A DNA stretch of 64,000 bases, from NCBI GenBank assembly GCA_965198495.1, contig CBDAPL010000001.1, positions 1,302,001-1,366,000 on the forward strand. The letters are read 5' to 3'. The notes under the pieces are model-generated. The model searched no databases. It was not told the DNA's origin and saw only the letters and a list, made by a program, of their open reading frames with translations. The position numbers and the translations under genes were made by a program. The stretch comes from RH-AL1 sp965198495 (lineage in GTDB: Bacteria; Pseudomonadota; Alphaproteobacteria; Rhizobiales; Beijerinckiaceae). Positions 52,141 to 60,647 of the stretch are shown here, piece by piece (the first letter of the stretch is position 1; each line of letters begins with the position of its first letter).

Positions 52141-52213
52141 GCGACACAACCTTGTGGGGCGGCTTTAGGCCAAGCGGCCTCTTAATAGAGATGCCGCTAT
52201 AAGGCCGCTATTG
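52141..52213. repeat. 73-bp conserved element at the 3' end of module B
   Basis: Two differences from 14986-15058, one just outside and one next to the inverted-repeat arms (AGCGGCCT / AGGCCGCT). It lies 17 bp after the recombinase stop. Beyond 52213 the two loci differ, but copy A is interrupted there by IS1182, so the true element may be longer. Confidence 0.6.
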
Positions 52214-52374
52214 GCGCAAATCGCTCCGAGGCGGAGCGGGAGCAGGGGCGCTGGATAGGTGGTCCTGCCGGGAACAGGCGCGCTCTTTGCCGATGACCAT
52301 TGGCAAGGGAGAACAACGCGTTCCGAGGCCCGGTCGATCGCCCAGTCTGCATGCTGGATGTATGCCGTGTTTAA

Positions 52375-53202
52375 CTAGTCGCAGCCGGTCGCCGTCGCGT
52401 CCGCTTCCCACGCCTCCATCGATTGCAACAGGGCGGACACTTTCGCCCGCACGTTCCGATAGGCAGGTTCGCCAAGCGGCAGGTGAAGCGGAGGATCTTT
52501 GGAGTCGATGGCTCTGAGGACGACCGCCACTGCCTTGACGGGATCCCCGTCTTGCAAGCCGTTGTTGGCGTGGCGGTAGGCGCGCGCCTTTCCTGCTGTA
52601 TCAACATAGGCGGGCAATTCGGTTGCCGCCGCATTGATGGAGCGGCCGAGAAACTCGGTCCGGAACGGTCCGGGTTCAACGATTATCACCTTCAATCCGA
52701 GCGGTTCGATCTCCTGTGCCAGCGCCTCGGACAATCCTTCCACAGCGAATTTGGTGGCATTGTAGAAGCCCATGCCGGCTCGCCCAACTAGGCCGCCGAC
52801 CGATGAGAAGTTGATGACCCGGCCGCGACTCTCGCGCAAAGCGGGCAGCGCCGCGCGAGTGGTCTCGATCAGCCCGAAGACATTCGCCTCGAACATCGGC
52901 CGGTACTCGTCGGGCGTGCCTTCCTCGACTGCCGCAACAAAACCGAACCCAGCGTTATTCACCAGAACGTCGAGGCCGCCGAAGGCGTCTTGCGCGAGGC
53001 GAACGGCGGCAGCGGCGTCACCAGTCCGGGTTACGTCCAGCGCGATCGTCCGCACCCTTTCCCCGTAGCGATCGGCAAGCGTGTCGAGCGTCTCCGGTCT
53101 GCGTGCGGTGGCGACAAGCCGGTCGCCGCGGGCGAGCACGGCATCGGCCAATCCCTTGCCAAAGCCGCTGGAGCAGCCGGTAATGAGCCAAGTCTTTGCC
53201 AT
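52375..53202 (-). CDS. Short-chain dehydrogenase/reductase
   Basis: 275 residues of the classical SDR type. NADP-binding motif WLITGCSSGFGKGLADAVLA with Arg in TARRPETLD, NNAG in LDVLVNNAGFGF, catalytic Ser in NFSSVGGLV and YxxxK in GFYNATKFAVEGLS. It is the last gene of a ten-gene minus-strand run around an aldehyde oxidoreductase, 12 bp from the EthD gene. It oxidises or reduces an alcohol/carbonyl; the substrate is unknown. Confidence 0.87.
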   Translation of the reverse strand: MAKTWLITGCSSGFGKGLADAVLARGDRLVATARRPETLDTLADRYGERVRTIALDVTRTGDAAAAVRLAQDAFGGLDVLVNNAGFGFVAAVEEGTPDEYRPMFEANVFGLIETTRAALPALRESRGRVINFSSVGGLVGRAGMGFYNATKFAVEGLSEALAQEIEPLGLKVIIVEPGPFRTEFLGRSINAAATELPAYVDTAGKARAYRHANNGLQDGDPVKAVAVVLRAIDSKDPPLHLPLGEPAYRNVRAKVSALLQSMEAWEADATATGCD

Positions 53203-53214
53203 GATCTTCTCCTG

Positions 53215-53514
53215 TTAGATCCGTCCCGCGAGACTCTGGACGGGTTGTGCATCGGTGAAGCAAGAGACGTCGGCCATCACGCGCGGCGTCTCGAGCGAGG
53301 CCAGTGCGGCTCGCATCGACGCCTCATCGTCGAAACGGCACTCGCAGATCGCGACCGTCGTAGCATCGGGCTCGGCAGGCCAGAACGCGGTGCAGCTTCT
53401 CAACCCGAGCGGACCCCAGCACGCCATCACCAGCGGCAGGTGACGACGGAGGTAGTAGTCACGGTCGAAGCGCGTGCCCGCGCCGCCGGGATAGGTCACG
53501 TACATCGTGGTCAT
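53215..53514 (-). CDS. EthD-type dimeric alpha/beta-barrel protein
   Basis: 99 residues: MYVTYPGGAGTRFDRDYYLR RHLPLVMACWGPLGL is the EthD opening with the conserved DxxYYxxxHxPL pattern. FDDEASMRAALASLETPRVM follows. EthD-like proteins are small ferredoxin-fold dimers often encoded in degradation operons, acting as accessory or isomerising proteins. It overlaps the preceding gene by 4 bp. Confidence 0.78.
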   Translation of the reverse strand: MTTMYVTYPGGAGTRFDRDYYLRRHLPLVMACWGPLGLRSCTAFWPAEPDATTVAICECRFDDEASMRAALASLETPRVMADVSCFTDAQPVQSLAGRI

Positions 53515-54083
53515 CGATCAAACAGCTCCTCGCTCGGAACGTCGAAGGCGTTGAGCGTAATGGCGACCTGAGCATAGGTGCCCACCCAAAGGACCAGCTC
53601 ATTGAGGGCGCCCTGGCCGAGCAGGTCGCGCGCCGCTCGGTATGTCGCGCCGGGCAGGACGCCGCCGCCCAGCAAGCCTGTCGCGACATCGAAGGCGCAG
53701 GCTTCCTCGGGCGTCAGGTCGAGCGGGCGGCCGCCGGCGGCTAGCGTCGCGAGCTTTAGCAACTCCATACCTTCGGCAGCGGCGACCGCCGCATGCGCGT
53801 AGATCTCGTAGGCGGCTTTGAAACGCGCGCCGACCACGAGGATCGCCACCTGCTTGGCGGACGGCGCAAGCCGCTTCATTGCGGTGATCGCGCCAATCAC
53901 ATCGTAGTGCGCTTGACCAAACGCCGGCTCATGCAGGAACACGCCCCACGGTCCAAGCAAGGCGCCGTCCTCGCGCATCGTTCTGAAGGCGGTGAAGCCA
54001 TGCGCGATCTGCTCACGATTGCGGGTATAGAGCGCGCGCTGCTCGGCGGTGAGTTGATCGGGCGGCAAGGTCGGGAGGCGCAT
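53511..54083 (-). CDS. Carboxymuconolactone decarboxylase/AhpD-like protein
   Basis: 190 residues. The helical CMD domain spans ~50-150 (GAITAMKRLAPSAKQVAILV, KAAYEIYAHAAVAAAEGMEL, YEIYAH with the family's E..xH but without the CxxC of AhpD). Lacking those cysteines, it is more likely a decarboxylase/lactonase-like or non-redox protein than a peroxidase. It is 12 bp downstream of the large oxidoreductase subunit. Confidence 0.75.
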   Translation of the reverse strand: MRLPTLPPDQLTAEQRALYTRNREQIAHGFTAFRTMREDGALLGPWGVFLHEPAFGQAHYDVIGAITAMKRLAPSAKQVAILVVGARFKAAYEIYAHAAVAAAEGMELLKLATLAAGGRPLDLTPEEACAFDVATGLLGGGVLPGATYRAARDLLGQGALNELVLWVGTYAQVAITLNAFDVPSEELFDR

Positions 54084-54095
54084 AGAGGCTCCAGT

Positions 54096-56231
54096 TCAGG
54101 CCATGAGCAGGCGATCCGGGGTGATCGGCAGTTTGCGGACGCGCTTGCCGGTGGCGTGCCAAACGGCATTGGCGATGGCGGGGGCGACCCCGCACAGGCC
54201 AAGTTCGGCGATACCTTTTACGCCGAGCGGGTTCATGATCGCATCTTTGCTTTCGACGAATGTCGCGTCGAGCTCGTGGATGTCCGCACAGACCGGGACG
54301 AGATACTCGGCGATGGTCGCGTTGGCGACACGGCCGAGGTTCTCGTCCCATTCGGTCTCTTCCAGCAGCGCCATGCCGATGCCGCCGACCATGCCGCCGA
54401 TACACTGGCTGTGCGCCAGCCGGGGATTGATGATGCGGCCCGCATCATAGGCGCCGACCAAGCGCGCCACGCGGACGCTGCAAAGGTCGGGATCGACGCG
54501 CACCTCGGCGAACACCGCGCCGAAACCGACAGAGCTGTGCGTCTTGGCCTCGTCGCCCGGCGCTGCGCTGGCCTCTGCGGAGAGGCTCTGCAAGCCGGCC
54601 CTGCGGAGTAGGTCCTCGCCCGGAGCTTGGCCCAGATCGGCAAGCTTCATATTCAAGGCCGCACAGGCCGCCTGCACGGCCGACCCGACGCTGGCCATCG
54701 TGGTGGAGCCGCCATGTTCCTTGGCGGCCGGATAGGTAGAGTCCCCCAGTTCGAACCGCACGCGTTCCACCGGGAAGCCGAGGCTGTCCGCCGCGACCTG
54801 CGTCGCGGAAGTGTAGGTCCCCGGACCCATGTCCGTCGTGGCGCAGCGCACGGTCACGGTGCCGTCCGCAAAGAGCGTGGCGGACGCCGACGTGGGATAG
54901 CGGGCGACATGGTAGACCGCAGTCGCCATGCCATATCCGACAAGATCGCGCCCAATTCTCATGGCGCCCGGCTCAGGCAAACGGTTCTTCCAACCGAACC
55001 GCTCCGCTCCTTGCCGATAGCACGCGCGCAATGCTTTGGAGGACCAGGGCAGGTCCTTAGTTGGGTCGCGTTCGGCATAGTTGCGCAGGCGCAGCTCGAT
55101 AGGATCGAGCTTCAGCGCTTCGGCCAGCTCGTCCATCGCCATCTCCTGGCCAATGAGCCCGGTCGCCCAGCCGGGGCCGCGCATGGGGCACGGCGTGCTG
55201 ACGTTCATGGCGACCAAGCCATAGCGGGTGCGCCGGTTGGGACAGGCGTAGGTCGTGGCCGCGGGAGCGAGCGTGCCCTCGGCAAATTCCTCGTAGGTGG
55301 AAGTCTGGCCCGTGACTTCGTGGATCATCGCGGTCAGTCGTCCCTCGCCGTCCGAGCCGAGGGCGACACGCTGCTGCGTCTGGGGACGGAAGCCGATCGC
55401 CGTTGAGAGTTGACGCCGCGTCAACTCCAGCCGCACGGGGCAACCGGCCCGCCGTGCGGCCATAGCGGCGAGCGTGACGTGCGGCCAGGTCCGCAGCGCC
55501 GAGCCGAAGGCGCCGCCGACAAACGGATTGATGACCCGCACTTGTCCAGGATCGATGCCGAAACGGCGGGCGATCTCGTCCCGCTCGTTGCCGACCCATT
55601 GCGTCTTGCTCCACAAGGTCAGCTGGTCGCCCTGCCATTGCGCGACGGCGACGTGCGGCTCCATTGGATTGTGCTGCTCGCGCGCTTGAAGGTAGGTCGC
55701 CTCGACCCGGACCGGCGCGGCAGCGAAGGCCGCATCAGGGTCACCCTTCTTGGTCTCCGGGCCACGCCCCTTTTTCGCGGCGGCTTCGGAGGTCGGTCTG
55801 GCGAGTTCAGGAGCGAAGCGGAGGCGGCGCTCGGAAGCGGGCGCGTAGCTCACGCGGACCAGAGACGCCGCATACAGCGCTTGCGCCTGCGTCGCCGCCA
55901 CCACCAGGGCGACCGGTTGGCCATTAAAGCGGATTTCGGCATCCTGCAGCACGTGCAATTGCTCGCCTGCGACCGGATCGACCGCAGGCCGTTCGATGGG
56001 CGTTTGATAGGGCAGCCGGTCGGCGTTGAGGTGCGTGAGAACCACCAGCACGCCGGGCGCGTGCTCGGCGGCTCCGGTGTCGATCGCGACGATGCGCCCG
56101 GCCGGGACCGTGCTGTCGTGCGTCGCGGCATAGGCCAGTCCGTCGGGGTGGAATTCGGCGGCGTAACGTGCGCCCCCGGTGACTTTCAAATGGCCGTCGA
56201 CACGAGGAAGCGAAGTGCCCATGACGGTCAT
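54096..56231 (-). CDS. paoC: Aldehyde oxidoreductase, molybdenum-binding subunit (PaoC-like)
   Basis: 711 residues, xanthine-oxidase family. Motifs: RVDGHLKVTGGARYAAEF at the start, GGAFGSALRTWPHVTLAAMA, MRGPGWATGLIGQEMAMDEL and TDMGPGTYTSATQVAADSLG for molybdopterin-cytosine-dinucleotide binding. The catalytic Glu is in GVKGIAELGLCGVAPAIANA near the C-terminus. With the Tat-signal FeS subunit and Cys-rich FAD subunit this matches E. coli PaoABC, a periplasmic enzyme oxidising aromatic aldehydes. No paoD-type maturation gene is in the window. Confidence 0.85.
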   Translation of the reverse strand: MTVMGTSLPRVDGHLKVTGGARYAAEFHPDGLAYAATHDSTVPAGRIVAIDTGAAEHAPGVLVVLTHLNADRLPYQTPIERPAVDPVAGEQLHVLQDAEIRFNGQPVALVVAATQAQALYAASLVRVSYAPASERRLRFAPELARPTSEAAAKKGRGPETKKGDPDAAFAAAPVRVEATYLQAREQHNPMEPHVAVAQWQGDQLTLWSKTQWVGNERDEIARRFGIDPGQVRVINPFVGGAFGSALRTWPHVTLAAMAARRAGCPVRLELTRRQLSTAIGFRPQTQQRVALGSDGEGRLTAMIHEVTGQTSTYEEFAEGTLAPAATTYACPNRRTRYGLVAMNVSTPCPMRGPGWATGLIGQEMAMDELAEALKLDPIELRLRNYAERDPTKDLPWSSKALRACYRQGAERFGWKNRLPEPGAMRIGRDLVGYGMATAVYHVARYPTSASATLFADGTVTVRCATTDMGPGTYTSATQVAADSLGFPVERVRFELGDSTYPAAKEHGGSTTMASVGSAVQAACAALNMKLADLGQAPGEDLLRRAGLQSLSAEASAAPGDEAKTHSSVGFGAVFAEVRVDPDLCSVRVARLVGAYDAGRIINPRLAHSQCIGGMVGGIGMALLEETEWDENLGRVANATIAEYLVPVCADIHELDATFVESKDAIMNPLGVKGIAELGLCGVAPAIANAVWHATGKRVRKLPITPDRLLMA

Positions 56232-57238
56232 GCGAGCGCTCCAGCCTCGGCCAGCGCACGGGCGACCGTGCGCTGGATCAGCTCCAGCTTGTAGGCGTTC
56301 CGCCCGTGTGAAAACGCACCATCGGCGGCGAGCGCCGCTGCCGCTTGCGTGAGCGCAGGGGTGAAGCGTTTACCGTGCAACGCCGCCTCGACCTGCGGCA
56401 ATCGCCACGGTCTGGTCGCGACACCGCCGACCGCGATCCGCACGTCGCGCACTATCCCGTCGTCGTGGAGGTCCAGTGCCACCGCAGCCGAGGCGATCGA
56501 CCACTCGAAGCTCGCGCGGTCGCGGACCTTCAGGTAATGCGAGCGCCGCGCGGCCGGGCCGGTCGGCACGTCGATAAACTGGATCAGCTCGCCCGACGCC
56601 AGCTGCGTCTCGACTGCGGGCGTATTACCAGGAAGGCGGTGCAGGTCGGCGAGCGGGATCGTGCGCTCCCCGTGCGGACCAGCAATCGTGACGGTCGCGT
56701 CGAGCACCAGCAGCGCGTTGGCAAGATCGCCCGCATAGGTGGCGATGCAATGCTCGCTGCCGCCGAGTATCGCGTGGAAACGGTTCTGCCCACTAATTGC
56801 CGGGCAACCTGTTCCCTGCTCGCGCTTCGCGCACGGAGCACCGGGGTCGCGGAAATAGCCGCAGCGGGTGCGCTGGAGCAGGTTGCCGCCCATCGTGGCC
56901 AAGTTGCGGACCTGCGCCGACGCACTGGCCAGCAGCGCTTCCGACACCACGGGGCACTCGGCCCTGACGGCCGGGTGGGCGGCGGCGTCGCTCATGCGGA
57001 CGAGCGCGCCGAAACGCAGGCTGTCAGCGCGTTGCTCGATGCGGTCGAGGCCCGGCAGCGCGGAAATGTCGATGATCCGGTCGGGGTTGCGCAGATGCTC
57101 GCCCATAAGCTGCATCATGTCGGTTCCGCCCGCGAAGAAGTCGGCGCCGGGATCCTGTGCCCCGTCCGAACGGTGACGCGCACCCGTCGCGGTCGCGTCG
57201 GAGAGACTGGCCGCGCGGGCATAGGCAAAGGGAACCAT
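56228..57238 (-). CDS. paoB: Aldehyde oxidoreductase, FAD subunit with extra Fe-S site (PaoB-like)
   Basis: 336 residues from ATG 57238, two bases after the small-subunit stop (the frame stays open upstream). FAD-binding segments are FFAGGTDMMQLMGEHLRNPD and VRNLATMGGNLLQRTRCGYF. The insertion RCGYFRDPGAPCAKREQGTG C carries the cysteines that bind an additional [4Fe-4S] cluster in PaoB, absent from ordinary xanthine dehydrogenase FAD subunits. It shuttles electrons between the FeS subunit and the final acceptor. 4-bp overlap with paoC. Confidence 0.85.
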   Translation of the reverse strand: MVPFAYARAASLSDATATGARHRSDGAQDPGADFFAGGTDMMQLMGEHLRNPDRIIDISALPGLDRIEQRADSLRFGALVRMSDAAAHPAVRAECPVVSEALLASASAQVRNLATMGGNLLQRTRCGYFRDPGAPCAKREQGTGCPAISGQNRFHAILGGSEHCIATYAGDLANALLVLDATVTIAGPHGERTIPLADLHRLPGNTPAVETQLASGELIQFIDVPTGPAARRSHYLKVRDRASFEWSIASAAVALDLHDDGIVRDVRIAVGGVATRPWRLPQVEAALHGKRFTPALTQAAAALAADGAFSHGRNAYKLELIQRTVARALAEAGALA

Positions 57239-57240
57239 CG

Positions 57241-57837
57241 TCAGCCCTCCCCGGCGACGTCGCGGATCGCGGCCACGATGTTGGTGTAGGCGCCACAGCG
57301 GCAGATATTGCCGCTCATCCACTCGCGGACTTCGTCGTCGGAATGGGCGTGGCCTTCGGCGATGCAGGCGACCCCGCTGATGATCTGCCCCGACGTGCAA
57401 TAGCCGCACTGAAAGCCGTCGTGCGCGACGAACGCCGCCTGAAGCGGGTGAAGCACGCCGTCCTTCTCCAGCCCTTCGATCGTGGTGATCGCCTTGCCTT
57501 GGCTCATCACCGCCAGCGTGAGGCAGGAGTTCACCCGCCGCCCGTCCACCAGCACCGTGCAGGCGCCGCAGGCCCCGAGCGCGCAGCCTTTCTTGCTGCC
57601 GGTGAGGCGGAGGTGGTCCCGCAAGGCATCGAGCAGCGTGGTGTGCGCGTCGAGGTCGGTCAGCGGGTGCTCGGCGCCGTTGATGGTGAGCACGACGTCG
57701 AACTGCCGGCGCGGCTCGCGCGTCGGCTCCGGGACCGCGCCGGAGGCGGGCGTCTCCGCGAGGCCGACCATCATGGCAGCGCCGCCCGCCAGCGGGGTCG
57801 CGATGACGTCGCGCCGCGTCCAGCTTCGATCTTCCAC
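57241..57837 (-). CDS. paoA: Aldehyde oxidoreductase, 2Fe-2S subunit with Tat signal (PaoA-like)
   Basis: 198 residues. A twin-arginine signal (SWTRRDVIATPLAGGAAMMV) predicts export of the folded complex. Two [2Fe-2S] clusters: plant-type Cys in KKGCALGACGACTVLVDGRR with a later NSCL, and the helical domain CGYCTSGQIISGV plus GNICRCGAYTNIVAAI. The close match to PaoA, including the signal peptide, places the enzyme in the periplasm. Confidence 0.88.
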   Translation of the reverse strand: MEDRSWTRRDVIATPLAGGAAMMVGLAETPASGAVPEPTREPRRQFDVVLTINGAEHPLTDLDAHTTLLDALRDHLRLTGSKKGCALGACGACTVLVDGRRVNSCLTLAVMSQGKAITTIEGLEKDGVLHPLQAAFVAHDGFQCGYCTSGQIISGVACIAEGHAHSDDEVREWMSGNICRCGAYTNIVAAIRDVAGEG

Positions 57838-57844
57838 GCCTCGC

Positions 57845-58882
57845 TCACTTTCCTTGGGTTCGCGCCGCGCCGGCGTGGCGCTCCAGCCAGGCGAGCACGG
57901 GGGCCAGCGCCGCGTCCGAGTTCTTCTCGTAGATCAGCCCGTGCCCATTGCCGGTCACGCCATGGTCCGGCAGGTGCAGCAGTTCGGCCGCCGCCCCTCC
58001 CGCTTTGAGCGCGGCAACGATCGGGGCACTGGCAGGCGCGAAGGAAGAGGTATCCCCCGTCACCACGGCGACCGGCAGCCTAGCCAGGCTGGGCAGGCGT
58101 AGCGCGGCGGGGTCGGCGACGCGTACCGCCTCGGGCGAGCCGCGCGGCGGATCGAAGGTCAGCGGCGCGGCCGTCAGGCCCCAGGACAGCGGACCGATGT
58201 TGGGGATGTCGGCGAAAGGCGGCCCCATCGGCTCGACGCTGACGACGGCGCGGACCAGGCCCGGTCGGCGGTCCGCCGCCAGCCAGCCGCTCGGGCCGGA
58301 CGCGGAGTGCGTGAGCAGGATCGCCGGCCCGATCCGATCAAGCAGTCGCGCGAGGCGATCAGCGTCCATTTCCTGCGAGGCGGCGAGGTCCGCCGGTAGC
58401 GGTCCATAGCCGGCGATGAACTGGTCCATCGCCTCGGCGTCATCGGGCGAGAACGGCCATTGCGTGTGCTTGCCCGCCGGCTCGGGCGGACAGTAGATCT
58501 GCCGCCCACCTTCGTAGGAGAACGGCGGTCCCAACGGCCCGATGATCTCGGTGTGCAGCGGCGAGCGGCCGTGACCGGGACGATCAACGATCAGGGTTGC
58601 GTATCCGGCCTCGACCAGACGTTGCGCCCAGCCGGGACGGCCGTCCGGCGTATCGAGCCATTCAATGCCTTGCAGACCGCCGCCGTGCACCAGCACGATC
58701 GGGAACCGCCGCGTGACCTCTTCGGGCGCTTCCCACGCGACGAACATCGGCCCGCGCTGATACGTCTTGCCATCGCGCTCGACGCGCTCGCCGGTGATCC
58801 AAAAATAGCCGCGCCGGACCGTGCGCGCGGGCGTGGCGGACCAGAATGGACGGGCGCTGCTCATGGCGCTTTGCAAATTCAT
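57845..58882 (-). CDS. Alpha/beta hydrolase
   Basis: 345 residues. Oxyanion-hole region PIVLVHGGGLQGIEWLDTPD, then LIVDRPGHGRSP. The nucleophile Ser is in AILLTHSASGPSGWLAADRR (a degenerate GHSxG), an acid in VAVVTGDTSSFAPAS and the His in LLHLPDHGVTGNGHGLIYEK. It resembles secreted lipase-like esterases but no strong signal peptide is visible. It may release an aldehyde or acid substrate for the adjacent oxidoreductase. 4-bp overlap with the upstream gene. Confidence 0.82.
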   Translation of the reverse strand: MNLQSAMSSARPFWSATPARTVRRGYFWITGERVERDGKTYQRGPMFVAWEAPEEVTRRFPIVLVHGGGLQGIEWLDTPDGRPGWAQRLVEAGYATLIVDRPGHGRSPLHTEIIGPLGPPFSYEGGRQIYCPPEPAGKHTQWPFSPDDAEAMDQFIAGYGPLPADLAASQEMDADRLARLLDRIGPAILLTHSASGPSGWLAADRRPGLVRAVVSVEPMGPPFADIPNIGPLSWGLTAAPLTFDPPRGSPEAVRVADPAALRLPSLARLPVAVVTGDTSSFAPASAPIVAALKAGGAAAELLHLPDHGVTGNGHGLIYEKNSDAALAPVLAWLERHAGAARTQGK

Positions 58883-59322
58883 CGGGCGCTTCCGACGGCG
58901 GCGCAGTAGGCGGGCACGTTCCAGTAGAACGGGCGGAACTCGATGATGCGCTCGCCACGGACCCGCACGACCTGCGCCATCGGCAGGTCGAGCGTTTCGC
59001 CCGATCCGCGCGAGCGGGTCACGAGGCGGCAGGTGATCACCACCGTGTCGCCGTTCGTGAAAAAGCGCGCGTCCTCCACGTCGAGCCGGTCAAACGCTCG
59101 GCTCATCTGCCGCGCCCAATCCTCATACCCAGCGTGGCCGCGAAACTCGCCGCCCCAGGGCAGGTCAGGCGACTGGTGCAGCACCACGTCGGGGTCGAGC
59201 GTGGCGGCCATGGCGGCGAAGCTGGCGCCCGCATCGGCACCGCCTGCGTTCATGTAGACGGCTTCCGCGGCGTAAAAGCGCTCGATGACGTCGCGCGGCG
59301 AAGGTTGGCCGCTGAGAGTCAC
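58879..59322 (-). CDS. SnoaL/NTF2-like protein 1
   Basis: 147 residues of the NTF2-like cone fold: PSPRDVIERFYAAEAVYMNA, WGGEFRGHAGYEDWARQMSR, VVITCRLVTRSRGSGETLDL and ERIIEFRPFYWNVPAYCAAV. Members are isomerases, hydrolases or cyclases on small hydrophobic ligands. It overlaps both neighbours by 4 bp, so it is firmly part of the operon. Confidence 0.75.
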   Translation of the reverse strand: MTLSGQPSPRDVIERFYAAEAVYMNAGGADAGASFAAMAATLDPDVVLHQSPDLPWGGEFRGHAGYEDWARQMSRAFDRLDVEDARFFTNGDTVVITCRLVTRSRGSGETLDLPMAQVVRVRGERIIEFRPFYWNVPAYCAAVGSAR

Positions 59323-59876
59323 AGCTCCACCTCGCCGCCGTCCGGGTCGCTCCGATATGTGGCCATATCACCGCTGCGGAAGGTCGAAGCGGTGCCGAAC
59401 GTGTCTTCCATGAACTGCATAAAGACGATCTTGCCGCCCTTGACCTTGGCAAGGATGGCGAATGGCGACGTGACCGCCTTGCCCAGCGTGACGGACCGGT
59501 AGGTGAAGCGGCCGAACACGGCCACGTTCTCCCCGGCGCCGAACAGCTCTTCGACCAAGAATGCCTCGCTGTGCCAGAAGCGCCCGACCTGCGTGTAGGT
59601 GTCGAGAACCGCTTCGGGCCCGGTGCGCGTGCCTGCCCAGGGCATGATCTGCCGAAGCTCCGGATTGTCGAAGTTCAGCGACACGTAAATCGCGTCAGGC
59701 GCGACCAGGCGACGAACCGCTTGCGGATTGGTAGGGTCGCTCAGGAGTTCCCTCACGATTTCTGTTGGCGATGTTGGTATCGGAGCGACCTCATCAAGCA
59801 ACTTCGATCGGAGCTCAAGCAGGTAAGGAACCGATCGGTTCATAATTAGTCGGCAGTGCTTCCCTGTCAATGACAT
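59319..59876 (-). CDS. SnoaL/NTF2-like protein 2
   Basis: 185 residues, or 174 from MNRSVPYL at 59843. NTF2-like: IVRELLSDPTNPQAVRRLVA, PDAIYVSLNFDNPELRQIMP, AGENVAVFGRFTYRSVTLGK and KIVFMQFMEDTFGTAS. It heads the operon. A TGTCA-A-TGACA palindrome (59865-59875) overlaps the longest start and could be the operator for the TetR encoded 150 bp upstream. Confidence 0.72.
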   Translation of the reverse strand: MSLTGKHCRLIMNRSVPYLLELRSKLLDEVAPIPTSPTEIVRELLSDPTNPQAVRRLVAPDAIYVSLNFDNPELRQIMPWAGTRTGPEAVLDTYTQVGRFWHSEAFLVEELFGAGENVAVFGRFTYRSVTLGKAVTSPFAILAKVKGGKIVFMQFMEDTFGTASTFRSGDMATYRSDPDGGEVEL

Positions 59877-60026
59877 TCGTCTCTCGCCAAGTCAGTTGTG
59901 CCGCCTGAATAGAAATTGCGCGGTGCCGCCACCGAGCCTTTCTAGCGCTGGAACCGTACGGCTCTACGTTAAGCTAGTAGCTGCATAACCCGATCGGATG
60001 CCGCCCAACCAGAGCTTTGGTATCCA

Positions 60027-60647
60027 TCAGTCTAGGGATCGCATCGCAGCCGTGACGACAGCCGCCATCTCCTGTCGGGTCGCTCCAACCTTGCCCAGCA
60101 GCCGCATGCCTTCGATCTGGCAGACCAGGAACCGCGCCACATCGCGGGCGTCCTGATCGCTGGTCATCTCGCCCGCAGCCTTGCCGCGTCGAATCTCGTC
60201 GACGAACAGCGCCTGTATCCGGAGAAACGTGTCGCGAACGCGTGCGCCGATCTCAGGATCATGCGGTAGCATCTCGGCCGCTGTCGCCATGACCATGCAT
60301 CCCCGCTGCCCGGGTTTATCCGACGACAACGGGACATAGATGGTCAGGGCCGCACGAATCGTCTCTTTGACAGACCCGTGCGCAGCCAGGATCTCGGCTA
60401 GCTCTTCGAGACCAAATTCGGCGTAGCGATCCAAGGCCCTAAGAAACAACGTCTTCTTATCGCCGAAAGCCTTGTAAAGGCTGCCGCGTGACAGACCGGT
60501 TCCCTCCATGAGATCGGTCATCGACGTCGCGTGGTAACCGCGCGTCCAGAATACGTCCATCGCGTCGCGCACAGCATCGTTTATGTCGAATTCGCGAGGA
60601 CGTCCCGGTAAGACAGGGTGTGCAGCCGTATATTCCATAACCGCCAA
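60027..60647 (-). CDS. TetR-family regulator, probable control of the pao operon
   Basis: 206 residues. The N-terminal helix-turn-helix is DAMDVFWTRGYHATSMTDLM EGTGLSRGSLYKAFGDKKTL FLRAL, typical of the AcuR/NemR-like TetR subgroup. The C-terminal ligand domain has PLSSDKPGQRGCMVMATAAE, the cysteine position conserved in regulators that sense electrophiles and aldehydes. It is co-directional and 150 bp upstream of the aldehyde oxidoreductase operon, which suggests aldehyde-induced derepression. Confidence 0.83.
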   Translation of the reverse strand: MAVMEYTAAHPVLPGRPREFDINDAVRDAMDVFWTRGYHATSMTDLMEGTGLSRGSLYKAFGDKKTLFLRALDRYAEFGLEELAEILAAHGSVKETIRAALTIYVPLSSDKPGQRGCMVMATAAEMLPHDPEIGARVRDTFLRIQALFVDEIRRGKAAGEMTSDQDARDVARFLVCQIEGMRLLGKVGATRQEMAAVVTAAMRSLD

